Shown piece by piece: positions 8,571 to 17,241 of a stretch of 64,000 nucleotides of DNA. The first letter of the stretch is position 1. The number at the start of each line of letters is the position of its first letter. A model generated the notes under the pieces. It did not search any database. It was not told where the DNA came from and saw only the letters and a program-made list of their open reading frames with translations. The DNA lies in NCBI GenBank assembly GCA_963759545.1, contig CAVXAB010000022.1:186001-250000 (forward strand), read 5' to 3'. The position numbers were made by a program, and so were the translations under genes. The stretch is from Trebonia sp963759545. Its GTDB lineage: Bacteria; Actinomycetota; Actinomycetes; Streptosporangiales; Streptosporangiaceae.

Positions 8571-9698
8571 TTAGAAGCGGTTGAGCACGGCCAGGGAAAC
8601 CCGGGCCGAGGGGCGGTTGACCAGTTCGGACAGGGAGATCTCGCTGCGGCACATCTTCACGAAGGCGCTCCAGCCCTTCGGGGTGTTCAGGCCCCGGTGG
8701 AAAGTGCCGGCGTGCCTGGTGAACGCCGTCAGGAGAATCCGGCCCGCGCGCATGTCAGGAACCAGCCGGGCGCTGACCGCCGCGGCGTAGCCCTCGGGGT
8801 CGCCCTTGGCGGCGTACTCGCCGGCCAGGGCACCGGAGCGGAGGGCGAAGCTGATGCCCTCGCGGGTCCACGGGTCGAGCAGGCCCGCGGCGTCGCCCGC
8901 CACGATCACCCGGCCCTTGCGCAGCGGTGAGCCGTCCGCGCGGCAGCGGGTGAGGTGGCCGGAGTCCTGGACCGCCTCGTAGCCGGCCAGGCCAAGCCGG
9001 CCGACGAACTCGCGCAGGTACGCCTTCGTGGCGTCTCCCTGGCCCCGGGCGGCGATGACACCGACCGTGAGGCGGTCACCCTTCGGGAAGACCCAGCCGT
9101 ACGAGGCGGGGATCTTGCCCCAGTCGAGCAGTACCCGGCCCGCCCATCGCACCGCGACCTGGTCAGGCACGGCGATTTCCAGCTCGAGGCCGAGGTCCAC
9201 CTGGTCGAACTCCGCGCCGACGTGCCTGGCGGTGACGCCGGAGGAGCCGTCGGCGCCGATGATCACCTTCGCGGCGACCTCCGTACCGTCCGCGAGCCGG
9301 GCCGTCGCGTGCCCGTCCGCCTGGTCGATCGCGCGAACCTGGGTCCGCTGCCTGAGCCGCGCGCCGTTCTCCTCGGCCCGCTTCAGCAGCGCGGCGTCGA
9401 ACTCATCGCGCACCACCATCGTGAGCAGCGGCTCGCCGTGCGAACGGGTGAACTCCTGCCCGCCGCGCAGCGTGACCGTGGCCCGGCGGATCTCGTCGCG
9501 TGCGGGCACGTCGATCAGGCCGCCCGCGGCGGCGCGGGACGCGCCGATCAGGCCGCCGCCGCACGTCTTGTACCGCGGGTGCTCGGCCCGCTCAAGCACG
9601 ATTGTTCGCGCTCCCGCCGCGGCCGCGGCACTCGCCGCGGCCAGCCCGGCCGGTCCCGCCCCGACGACGGCGACATCCCACACATCACGTTCCTGCAC
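8571..9698 (-). CDS. geranylgeranyl reductase-family FAD oxidoreductase
   Basis: A 375-residue flavoprotein. The N-terminal dinucleotide site is VVGAGPAGLAAASAAAAAG; later come GADGSSGVTARHVG and a second FAD contact, VIVAGDAAGLLDPWTREGI. Family members reduce isoprenoid chains of menaquinone or lipids, or act as halogenase-like monooxygenases; the exact substrate cannot be assigned. It converges on the ferritin-like gene with a 10-base gap, and starts with GTG at 9698. Confidence 0.8.
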   Translation of the reverse strand: MQERDVWDVAVVGAGPAGLAAASAAAAAGARTIVLERAEHPRYKTCGGGLIGASRAAAGGLIDVPARDEIRRATVTLRGGQEFTRSHGEPLLTMVVRDEFDAALLKRAEENGARLRQRTQVRAIDQADGHATARLADGTEVAAKVIIGADGSSGVTARHVGAEFDQVDLGLELEIAVPDQVAVRWAGRVLLDWGKIPASYGWVFPKGDRLTVGVIAARGQGDATKAYLREFVGRLGLAGYEAVQDSGHLTRCRADGSPLRKGRVIVAGDAAGLLDPWTREGISFALRSGALAGEYAAKGDPEGYAAAVSARLVPDMRAGRILLTAFTRHAGTFHRGLNTPKGWSAFVKMCRSEISLSELVNRPSARVSLAVLNRF

Positions 9699-10090
9699 AC
9701 CAAGCAGCTTAGGGGACCGCCACGGGCCGAGCCTGCCAGCCGGACCGGCGCGGCCGCCTACCCGCTGGTCAACTCGCCCGCGGCCGCCTGCCGCGGTTCT
9801 GGCCCCGGGGGCCAGACGGCCACATGGCGTCGCGAGTGGCGGCAGCAGATCTCAGGAAAAATCCGCAGAAAAGTTGTTGGTTTCCTGCGGCCTGCTTCCT
9901 CATACAAGTGCAGGACCGGGGGCGGCAGGGATAACGGGCCAGGCGCAGATAGGGGGCGCCGGCCGCGCGCCTCTGCCGGGTCCTGCGTCGGGGGGACGGG
10001 TCCGGGCCGGCGTTTTAAGGGGGCGCCGCCCGGAACCCGCCCGTCAACCCAAGGCTCAGGCTTGGGACGCCCACTGCGGTCGTGCGGGAC
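9699..10090. other. 392-base intergenic region without a gene
   Basis: GC-rich with no coding signal that I trust. TCTGGCCCCGGGGGCCAGA near 9799-9817 is a strong inverted repeat that could end transcription. A block of G-runs at about 9930-10030 resembles degenerate forms of the dispersed G-rich repeat but is not a clear copy. Confidence 0.5.
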
Positions 10091-10735
10091 CTAGGAGTTC
10101 AGGTAGGCGAGGACGGCCAGGACGCGGCGGTTGTCATCGTCGGACGGCGCCAGGCCCAAGTTGGCGAAGATGCCCGCGGCGTGCTTGCTCACCGCCTTCT
10201 CGGTGATGAACAGCTTCGCGGCGATCGCGGCGTTGGAGCGGCCCTGGGCCATCAGGGAGAGGACCTCGCGCTCGCGCGGGGTCAGCGCGGCGAGCGGGCC
10301 CGATCTCGCGCGCTTGGTCATGAGCCGGCTGACGACCTCGGGGTCCAGGACGGTGCCGCCCGCGGCGACGTCGCGGACCGCGTCGGCGAACGCGGCGTCG
10401 CTGAATACCCGGTCCTTGAGCAGGTAGCCGACGCCGCCGGCCTGGTCCGCGAGTAGCTCGCGGGCGTACAACTGCTCCACGTACTGGGACAGCACAAGGA
10501 GCGGCAGGCCAGGACAGGCCCGGCGCGCTTGGATAGCGACCCGCAGCCCGTCATCGGTGAAGGTCGGCGGGAGCCGGACGTCAACGATGCCAACGTCGGG
10601 TTTCAACTCGGTCAGCGCGCGAAGCAACTCAGGCGCGCTCCCCACCGCCGCGACAACTTCGAAACTGTGCGCCTCAAGCAGCCGGACCAGCCCGTCCCTG
10701 AGGAGGAAGAGATCTTCACCGATGACGACGCGCAC
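10091..10735 (-). CDS. NarL/LuxR-family response regulator
   Basis: Receiver domain at residues 1-120, with the phospho-acceptor aspartate in VGIVDVRLPP and the lysine in YLLKDRVF. The C-terminal LuxR HTH is LTPREREVLSLMAQG followed by NAAIAAKLFITEKAVSKH. I use GTG at 10735 (VRVVIGEDLFLL) because the receiver fold begins there. It lies 118 bases downstream of the sensor kinase on the same strand, so the pair forms a two-component system. Signal unknown. Confidence 0.85.
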   Translation of the reverse strand: MRVVIGEDLFLLRDGLVRLLEAHSFEVVAAVGSAPELLRALTELKPDVGIVDVRLPPTFTDDGLRVAIQARRACPGLPLLVLSQYVEQLYARELLADQAGGVGYLLKDRVFSDAAFADAVRDVAAGGTVLDPEVVSRLMTKRARSGPLAALTPREREVLSLMAQGRSNAAIAAKLFITEKAVSKHAAGIFANLGLAPSDDDNRRVLAVLAYLNS

Positions 10736-10853
10736 AGAACCTCGATCTCGACGACGCTGGCCGACGGCCTCCTGGCAACTGAGGGCCATCTCACGTTGTC
10801 CGGCGGCCCGGCAAGTAGGGATATAACCGGATACGCGCAAACGCTAACTGGCC

Positions 10854-12455
10854 CTAAGTCGTGCGGCCGGGCGATAGGGCTGACAGGACGCAGGGGACCT
10901 CGAGTACGACGATGGTTGGGCCGCCAAGAGGGCTGTTCACCGCCAGGATGCCGTCGAACGTGGCAAGGCGGCGCTCGATGCCGGCCAGGCCTGTGCCCGC
11001 CGACGGGTCTGCGCCGCCGTGGCCGTCATCGACAACTGTGGCGCGGAGCATGCCGTCGGCGTAGCCGATGCCGATCTGGACCGTGTCTGCCCCCGCGTGC
11101 CGTACCGCGTTGGTCAGGGCTTCCGCGATGCCGAAGTAGGCTGCCGCCGCGACCGGCATCGGCGGTTCCCCCTGGAGGGTAATGTCCGTGTCCACGGTCA
11201 TCGGGGCGTCCAGGGCCAGGGCGCGGACCGCGTCGGCGAGGCCCCGGTCGGCGAGCACCGGCGGGTAGATGCCGCGCACCAGGCCGCGGAGGTCGTCTAG
11301 GGCGCGGGAGGACGTCTCGCGCGCCTCGGCGACCAGGGCGCGCGCCGCTTCCGGGTTGGCGCGCATCAGTTCCTCGGCCGCGCGCAGGGACATCCCCACC
11401 GCGACGAGCCGGGCCTGGGCGCCGTCGTGCAGGTCGCGCTCGATGCGGCGCAGCTCGGCGACGGCGACCTCCGTGGCGTCGCTGCGCGTCTGGGTCAGCC
11501 GTGATACCCGCTGGGTCAGCGCCTGGGCCCGCGCCGCCATCGCCGAGTCCGCGTCCCACCGCAGGAGTCGGGGAGCGAGCAGGGCACCGAGAGCGAGAAG
11601 GACGACGCCCTGGACGCCGGCGAGCAGTTCCGAGGGGCCGGCGTGAACCAGCACCGCGCCGTAGACCGCACCGTAGAACGACGGCATCCCCACCGTCCGG
11701 TACCCGTGCCCGCCGGTCACGATCCATTGCAGGCCCCACCAGATGCCGAGCAGGCCGAAGAACAGGAGGCCGATGACCACCAGCGTCGCGGCGGTCTTCG
11801 GCTGCCACCGCACCAGGACCCAGCCCGCGGCGAAGATCGCGACGGTCAGCGCCGACACGTCCATCCCCCAGCTGCTCAACCAGTTCAGGTAGGTCATGAC
11901 CCAGAACCCGGCCACGAGGGCGAGCACCGGCAGCAGCGCAAGCGGCGGCACGGTCTTCGGCTGCCCGTCGCCGCCGCGCAGCTGCGCGATGGCGCGGTGG
12001 ATCGCCGGTCCGCCCGGCGCGCCGCTCACCGCGAGCGCCACCGTAGCCACGACGGCGAAGACCGCTATCTCGGCCAGCATCGGCCCGAACCCGGTCGTGC
12101 GCGAGGTGAGTTGAATCCCGCCTGGTATCAGGGCTACCGCCCGGGACGCGGTCACCAGCCCGTAACGCACGCTCTGCGTCTCATAGATCACCAGGGAATG
12201 CAGCTTGTACAGCCCGTAAGCGCTGTAGGCGAACACAGCGAACGGTGCGAGCTTCGCGCTCTCCGCCGGGGCGAGCAGAACGAGGACCGCCGCCACGATG
12301 ACGAGCGACAGCGTGACAGTGCCGTTGTACGAGCCGATCAGCGCGATCGCGACCAGTGGCAGTAGCAGGGCGGGCCAGTGCGTCAGCCACTGCCGCAACG
12401 GGTTCGCCAGCGGGACGCCGTGGTATCTCGTCATGGCGTCCATCCTGGTTGCCAC
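10854..12455 (-). CDS. two-component sensor histidine kinase (HisKA_3 type)
   Basis: About 530 residues. The N-terminal 290 residues form many hydrophobic helices with no obvious periplasmic domain, suggesting a membrane-sensing input. The dimerisation box RIERDLHDGAQARLVAVG contains the phospho-histidine. The ATPase domain ends GHGGADPSAGTGLAGIERR. GTG at 12455 and ATGs at 12443 and 12434 are all possible starts. It partners the response regulator at 10091-10735. Confidence 0.85.
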   Translation of the reverse strand: MATRMDAMTRYHGVPLANPLRQWLTHWPALLLPLVAIALIGSYNGTVTLSLVIVAAVLVLLAPAESAKLAPFAVFAYSAYGLYKLHSLVIYETQSVRYGLVTASRAVALIPGGIQLTSRTTGFGPMLAEIAVFAVVATVALAVSGAPGGPAIHRAIAQLRGGDGQPKTVPPLALLPVLALVAGFWVMTYLNWLSSWGMDVSALTVAIFAAGWVLVRWQPKTAATLVVIGLLFFGLLGIWWGLQWIVTGGHGYRTVGMPSFYGAVYGAVLVHAGPSELLAGVQGVVLLALGALLAPRLLRWDADSAMAARAQALTQRVSRLTQTRSDATEVAVAELRRIERDLHDGAQARLVAVGMSLRAAEELMRANPEAARALVAEARETSSRALDDLRGLVRGIYPPVLADRGLADAVRALALDAPMTVDTDITLQGEPPMPVAAAAYFGIAEALTNAVRHAGADTVQIGIGYADGMLRATVVDDGHGGADPSAGTGLAGIERRLATFDGILAVNSPLGGPTIVVLEVPCVLSALSPGRTT

Positions 12456-12497
12456 GCCGGGCCGCCGCTATGGGCCTAGGCCTACATTCCGGCTCGT

Positions 12498-13664
12498 TCA
12501 GCGGCCAAGGACGGAGAGGCGGCTGAGCGCCTCCTTGAGCACCTCGGGGCGCTTGCAGAACGCGAAGCGGACCAGGGGGCGGCCCTCTTCTGGGTGGTCG
12601 TCGTAGAAGACGGCGCTCGGGATCGCCACCACGCCTGCCCGGTCGGGCAGGCCGCGGCAGAACTCCATCGCGTCCCGCTCGCCCAGGGGAGAGATGTCCG
12701 CGGTGATGAAGTAGGTGCCATCGGGCTCGTAGACGCCGAAGCCGATCTCCCGCAGGCCCGCGGCCATGAGGTCGCGCTTGGCCTTGAGGTCGGCGGCCAT
12801 GTCCGTGTAGTAGCCGTCGGGGAGGTCGAGTGCCTCGGCGACGGCGTACTGGAAGGGGCCGCTGCTCACGTAGGTGAGGAACTGCTTGGTGGTGCGGACG
12901 GCACTGATGAGGTCGGGGGTGGCGGTGGCCCAGCCGACCTTCCACCCGGTGAACGAGAACGTCTTGCCCGCCGAGCCGATCGAGACGACGCGGCCGCGCA
13001 TGCCGTCGATCGTGGCGAGCGGTATGTGCTCACGGTCGAACGTGAGGTGCTCATAGGCCTCGTCGGTGATCACGAGGAGGTCGTGGTCGATGGCGATCCG
13101 CGCGATCGCCTCGGTCTCCGCCCGGGTGAGGACCATGCCCGTGGGGTTGTGCGGGCTGTTCAGCATGAGCAGCCTGGTCTTGCTGGTGATCAGTGATTCC
13201 AGCTTGGCCAGGTCCGGGCGGAAATCCGGAGCCTTGAGTGTGAGCGGAACGCGGATACCGCCGGCCATCGCGATGTTGGCGACGTAGGAGTCGTAGTACG
13301 GCTCGAACGCGATCACCTCGTCGCCTGGCTCGAGGAGGGCGAGCAGCGCGGCGGCGATCGCCTCCGTCGCGCCGGCGGTGATCAGCACCTCGGTGTCCTG
13401 GTCGTAGCGCAGGCCGTAGAACCGCTCCTGGTGGCGCGCGACGGCGCTCCGCAGCTCGGGGATGCCGGTCGCGGGCGGGTACTGGTTGCCCTTGCCCGCC
13501 ATGATCGCGTCGGCGGCGGCCTTGGCGATCCCCGGCGGGCCGTCGACATCGGGGAACCCCTGGCCGAGGTTGACCGAGTTGGTGGCGACGGCGCGGGCGG
13601 ACATCACACCGAAGATGGAGTTACCGAGTCCGTCGAGACGGCGATTGAGCAGCGGTCGGGTCAC
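12498..13664 (-). CDS. dapC: PLP-dependent class I aminotransferase, DapC-like
   Basis: A 388-residue fold-type I aminotransferase. Visible landmarks are VNLGQGFPDVDGP, NSPHNPTGMVL, ITDEAYEHLTFD and the PLP lysine in SAGKTFSFTGWKVGW. The sequence follows the actinobacterial DapC group (N-succinyl-diaminopimelate aminotransferase of lysine and cell-wall DAP synthesis) closely, but kynurenine and other aminotransferases share these motifs, so the substrate is provisional. GTG start at 13664; it diverges from the nitrilase across 65 bases. Confidence 0.75.
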   Translation of the reverse strand: MTRPLLNRRLDGLGNSIFGVMSARAVATNSVNLGQGFPDVDGPPGIAKAAADAIMAGKGNQYPPATGIPELRSAVARHQERFYGLRYDQDTEVLITAGATEAIAAALLALLEPGDEVIAFEPYYDSYVANIAMAGGIRVPLTLKAPDFRPDLAKLESLITSKTRLLMLNSPHNPTGMVLTRAETEAIARIAIDHDLLVITDEAYEHLTFDREHIPLATIDGMRGRVVSIGSAGKTFSFTGWKVGWATATPDLISAVRTTKQFLTYVSSGPFQYAVAEALDLPDGYYTDMAADLKAKRDLMAAGLREIGFGVYEPDGTYFITADISPLGERDAMEFCRGLPDRAGVVAIPSAVFYDDHPEEGRPLVRFAFCKRPEVLKEALSRLSVLGR

Positions 13665-13729
13665 GACTCCATGAGATCACGCCCGCCCAGGCGATAGGCC
13701 ATCGAGGCGGGCGCGGTTATCGTGGCGGC

Positions 13730-14531
13730 ATGCGTATCGCTTTGTGCCAGCTTCCTGTCAGCGCGGATCCCGGCGTCAACCTGCGGCGAGTGCATGACGC
13801 ACTCGGCGAGGCCGCGGCCGGCGGCGCGGAACTCGCGGTGCTTCCCGAGGCGACGATGGTCCGCTTCGGTGCCGACCTGCGGGCGGCGGCGGAGCCGCTT
13901 GACGGGCCGTTCTGCGCTGGCCTTGCCGAAGCCGCCAAGGAGACGGGGGTCGCCCTGGTGGCGGGCGTGTTCGAGCCCGCACCGGACGGGCGGGTCTACA
14001 ACACCGCCGTCGTGTTCGACGGCGACGGCGACCTGGTCGCCTCTTACCGGAAGCTGCACCTGTTCGATGCCTTCACGCAGCGCGAGTCCGACCTGGTCGC
14101 GCCGGGGTCTGCCGTCGTGGTGGCCACGCTGGCCGGAGTGCCTGTCGGGGTGCAGATCTGCTACGACATCCGGTTCCCCGAGCTGACGCGCGCGCTTGCC
14201 GTCGGCGGTGCCGCGCTGGTGACCGTGAGCGCCGCCTGGCAGGCGGGGCTGTTCAAGGAGGAGCACTGGGTCACGCTGCTGCGCGCCAGGGCGATCGAGA
14301 ACACCGTGTGGATCGCCGCCGTCGGGCAGGTGCCCGACCCGGACGAGAAGCCGACCCGCGCGCCGACCGGGGTGGGGCGGTCCATGCTGATCGACCCGCT
14401 CGGCGTGGTGCGCGCGGACCTGGGACCGTCACCGGAGGTGATGGTCGATAAATGCGGATATGTCGCTCGTGGAGACGGTCCGCAGGACGCTGCCGTCGCT
14501 CGCCAACAGGCGCCAGGACGTCTTCGGCTAG
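13730..14531 (+). CDS. carbon-nitrogen hydrolase (nitrilase superfamily), frameshifted at 3' end
   Basis: The catalytic triad is visible: Glu in AVLPEATMV, Lys in YRKLHLFDAF and Cys in VQICYDIRFPEL. The TQRESDLVAPG stretch fits the omega-amidase/deaminated-glutathione amidase group. The frame fails at about 14450-14453, where GTCGATAAATGCGGATATG has one extra base. With it removed the protein ends SLVETVRRTLPSLANRRQ and stops at 14531; unrepaired it runs on into an unrelated basic tail. It converges on the SDR gene with a 3-base gap. Confidence 0.8.
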
Positions 14532-14534
14532 CCG

Positions 14535-15287
14535 TCAGGCGTCGCGGGCGACCTGGAACGGTGCGAACGACTGGGCGGTGGCCATCAGCTCGATCGTGTT
14601 CACGTTGACGTGCTGCGGCATGGTGGCCGCCCAGTGAATCGACTCGGCGATGTCGTCGGCGGTCATCGGCTGCATGCCCGCGTAGACGTTATCCGCCTTG
14701 CCCTTGTCGCCGCTGAACCTGACCAGGGAGAACTCCGTGTCGGCCATCCCCGGCTCGACGCACGTGACCCGGACTCCCGTGCCGTGCAGGTCGCTGCGCA
14801 GGTTCAGGCTGAACTCGTGGACGAACGCCTTCGTGCCGCCGTACACGTTCCCGCCGGGGTACGGGTAAGTGCCCGCTACCGAGCCGAGGTTGATCACGTG
14901 GCCGCGCCTGCGCGCGACCATGCCAGGCAGGATCGCGCGGGTGCAGTAGACCAGCCCCTTGCAGTTCGTGTCGATCATCTGGTCCCAGTCGTCAAGGTCG
15001 GCGTCCTGGGCCGGGTTCAGGCCAAGCGCGAGGCCCGCGTTGTTCACGAGCACGTCGATGGCCGCGAACTCCGCGGGAAGTGCCGCGACGGCGGCGGCGA
15101 CGGCCGGCCGGTCCCTGACGTCGAGCGCCAGCGGGAGGATCCGCGCGCCGAACTCGGACGCGAGCGCCTCGACGCGGTCCACGCGGCGGGCGGTCGCAAC
15201 CACGCGCGCGCCGTCTGCGGCGAACCTGCGGGCTACCGCGGCACCGAACCCACTGCTCGCACCGGTAACAAAGACTGTGTTGATCAC
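14535..15287 (-). CDS. short-chain dehydrogenase, YdfG-like
   Basis: A 250-residue SDR. The cofactor site is TGASSGFGAAVARRFA with an arginine-rich region after strand 2 (ATARRVDR), favouring NADP(H). The catalytic residues are Ser in NLGSVAG and Tyr/Lys in YGGTKAF. The MADTEFSLVRFSGDKGKAD segment is characteristic of YdfG, the serine/3-hydroxy acid dehydrogenase that also reduces malonic semialdehyde. GTG start. Confidence 0.8.
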   Translation of the reverse strand: MINTVFVTGASSGFGAAVARRFAADGARVVATARRVDRVEALASEFGARILPLALDVRDRPAVAAAVAALPAEFAAIDVLVNNAGLALGLNPAQDADLDDWDQMIDTNCKGLVYCTRAILPGMVARRRGHVINLGSVAGTYPYPGGNVYGGTKAFVHEFSLNLRSDLHGTGVRVTCVEPGMADTEFSLVRFSGDKGKADNVYAGMQPMTADDIAESIHWAATMPQHVNVNTIELMATAQSFAPFQVARDA

Positions 15288-15346
15288 TTACGTCATCGTA
15301 GTCAGTGAACTTCTTCAGCCCGACGGCCCCGGCGGGGTTGGCCCCG

Positions 15347-15397
15347 CGGACGGGTTCACTGAACGGACGGGTTCACCTAACCGACAGGTTCACTTAA
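15347..15397. repeat. three tandem 17-base repeats
   Basis: CGGACGGGTTCACTGAA, CGGACGGGTTCACCTAA and CCGACAGGTTCACTTAA follow each other without spacing. The last copy contains the stop codon of the gene at 15394-16827 read on the minus strand, so the repeat reaches the end of that coding sequence. Confidence 0.8.
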
Positions 15398-16827
15398 CGG
15401 ATGGGTGACTGCCAGAGCGTCGGCTGCTGCGCGCCTGGCATGCCTGACGCGGTCAAATCGGCGGTGAACCCGACGCCCGTCAGGGTGACGCCGTCGGCGG
15501 CGAGCGCCGTGATCGCGTTTTCCGCGGTGGTGCTGGCCAGGCCGGTGCCCTGCGGGGTCGCCGCCGCCCACGCGGTGCCGTCGGTGACCGGGGTCCCGGC
15601 CGGCAGCGTCCAGATCACGACCTCGGGCCCGGCCTGGGTGACGTAGGTGCCCGCCGCGGTGAATCCGCCGCCCGCGGCGGTCAGCGCCGTGACCGTGGTG
15701 CCTGTTCCTGGTCCGATGTCCGGCACGGGAAGCTGCACTTGAGTCCACGTCGTGCCCGCGTCGGCGGAGACCTCGGCGAACGGACTGCTCGCGCCCGTCG
15801 CGGAGAACTCCGTGCCGGCCGCCACCACGGCGCTGCCGTTCGCCGCCACGTAGTCGAGTGCCGCCCGGGCCGCGCCGGACGGCAGCGGGACGGAAGCCTG
15901 CTGCCACGTGCGGCCGGTGGCGGAGACCCAGGCGGCCGGGCGCGTATCCGTCGCGCCGACGGATACGAATCCCCGCGCCGTCCCGGTCACCGCGCTCATC
16001 GTCTGGCCGCCAGCCGCTCCCTGCTGTCCGCGTGTGGTCACCGTGGCGGGGCGCCACCCGGTCAGGCCGCTCGCGTACCAGGCGGCCGCGACGGCCGTGG
16101 CGGAGTGTCCCGCCGACTGGTGACCGACGATCACGTACCCGGCGGGGCCTGCCGCGACCGCCGCCGCGACCGCGTTCCCGGCGATGTCGCCGGTCACGGT
16201 CCAGGTGCGCGCGTCGGGCGAGGAGGCCACGAGCGGGCCGCCTTTCCCCGCGAGCGTGGTGCCGACGGCCAGCCAGCCGGCCGTGCCGTGCGCGACGCTG
16301 GCCAGCTGGCCGCTGCCGGCCCTGGTCAGCGACGCGGGCCCGGTAATCGTCGCGCGGGTGAAGGTGGCACCGCCGTCGGAAGAGGACCAGAGCGCCGGGC
16401 CGCCGTTCACGCCGCCCGCCGCGACCTCGGTGGCGCGGGAGGCGCCGATCGCGGAGAGGATCACCCGCGATGTCCCTGCGGTGCCGGCGAAGCTCGCCCC
16501 GGCCAGCCGCGCGGGCGGGAACCCGGCGGCAAGCGCGGACGGCGCCGACGCGCCGCTGCCTCCCCCGCCGGTCACCACGACGACGGCGATGCCAACGGCG
16601 ACGGCGGCCAGGATCGGCACCGCGAGGCCCATCAGCCAGTTCCGCTTGCGCATGACGGAGAGGACCCCGCTGCTCGTGGCGCGCACGGGCGACCGTGGTG
16701 CCTGCTCCGGTTGTGCACGCTGGAGCTGGCGCAGCGGGTCATGCCCGAATGCGTGCCGCGGGCCGCCTGCGTGACGCGGGCCGCGCGGCACCTCGAACTC
16801 GTAGCCTGGAACCTCGCCTCTGTTCAT
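15394..16827 (-). CDS. membrane-anchored beta-propeller-like (BNR/Asp-box-type) protein
   Basis: A 477-residue protein: a cytosolic head of about 60 residues, one hydrophobic helix (WLMGLAVPILAAVAVGIAVV) at about 64-83, then an Ala/Gly/Thr-rich exported domain. That domain repeats short W-containing blades (ALWSSSDGGATFTRA, VASSPDARTWTVTG, WVSATGRTWQQAS, EVSADAGTTWTQVQ) with Asp-box-like S-x-D-x-G-x-T-W patterns, as in sialidase-type propellers. No sialidase active site is recognisable. Probably a surface scaffold or sensor; function unknown. Confidence 0.65.
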   Translation of the reverse strand: MNRGEVPGYEFEVPRGPRHAGGPRHAFGHDPLRQLQRAQPEQAPRSPVRATSSGVLSVMRKRNWLMGLAVPILAAVAVGIAVVVVTGGGGSGASAPSALAAGFPPARLAGASFAGTAGTSRVILSAIGASRATEVAAGGVNGGPALWSSSDGGATFTRATITGPASLTRAGSGQLASVAHGTAGWLAVGTTLAGKGGPLVASSPDARTWTVTGDIAGNAVAAAVAAGPAGYVIVGHQSAGHSATAVAAAWYASGLTGWRPATVTTRGQQGAAGGQTMSAVTGTARGFVSVGATDTRPAAWVSATGRTWQQASVPLPSGAARAALDYVAANGSAVVAAGTEFSATGASSPFAEVSADAGTTWTQVQLPVPDIGPGTGTTVTALTAAGGGFTAAGTYVTQAGPEVVIWTLPAGTPVTDGTAWAAATPQGTGLASTTAENAITALAADGVTLTGVGFTADLTASGMPGAQQPTLWQSPIR

Positions 16828-17241
16828 TCAGTCCGAGCGTAGCGCGCTGCCCAGCGAAAGGCGGCGAAACGCGGTCGGCGGCGGCGCGGCGACCGAATCC
16901 TGGCGGGGCAGAAGCGGCGGAATTTCCCCACAACAGGTCGCCAGAGTCAACAATTATTGCGTCAATCTTTCGATTACCGCCATAACCCAGAAATAGGCCC
17001 GCCGGCCGACCGGGCCGCGCTACGGTGCGGCGTGCGTACGCGGCGCGAGGCGAGTCCCCGCTGACCCTTGCCGACCGCGAACGCCAATGCGTGCAGGGTT
17101 CAGCGAGGCACGGGAGGCGTGACTCACGCCACACGGGCCAGCGCAGCCACGGGGGCACCATCCCGCCCCCCGTCCACGCAACCGGGCGGTAACCTAGGAG
17201 GCGGGAGTCAGTTATCACATCTATATTTTCGGAAGAAGGCG
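16828..17241. other. 414-base region upstream of kgd
   Basis: No gene supported. It must carry the divergent promoters for the propeller gene and kgd. A perfect palindrome GGCGTGA-C-TCACGCC lies at 17116-17130 and could be an operator or a hairpin in the leader. Two short AT-rich stretches near 16945-16985 are the best promoter candidates. Confidence 0.5.
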
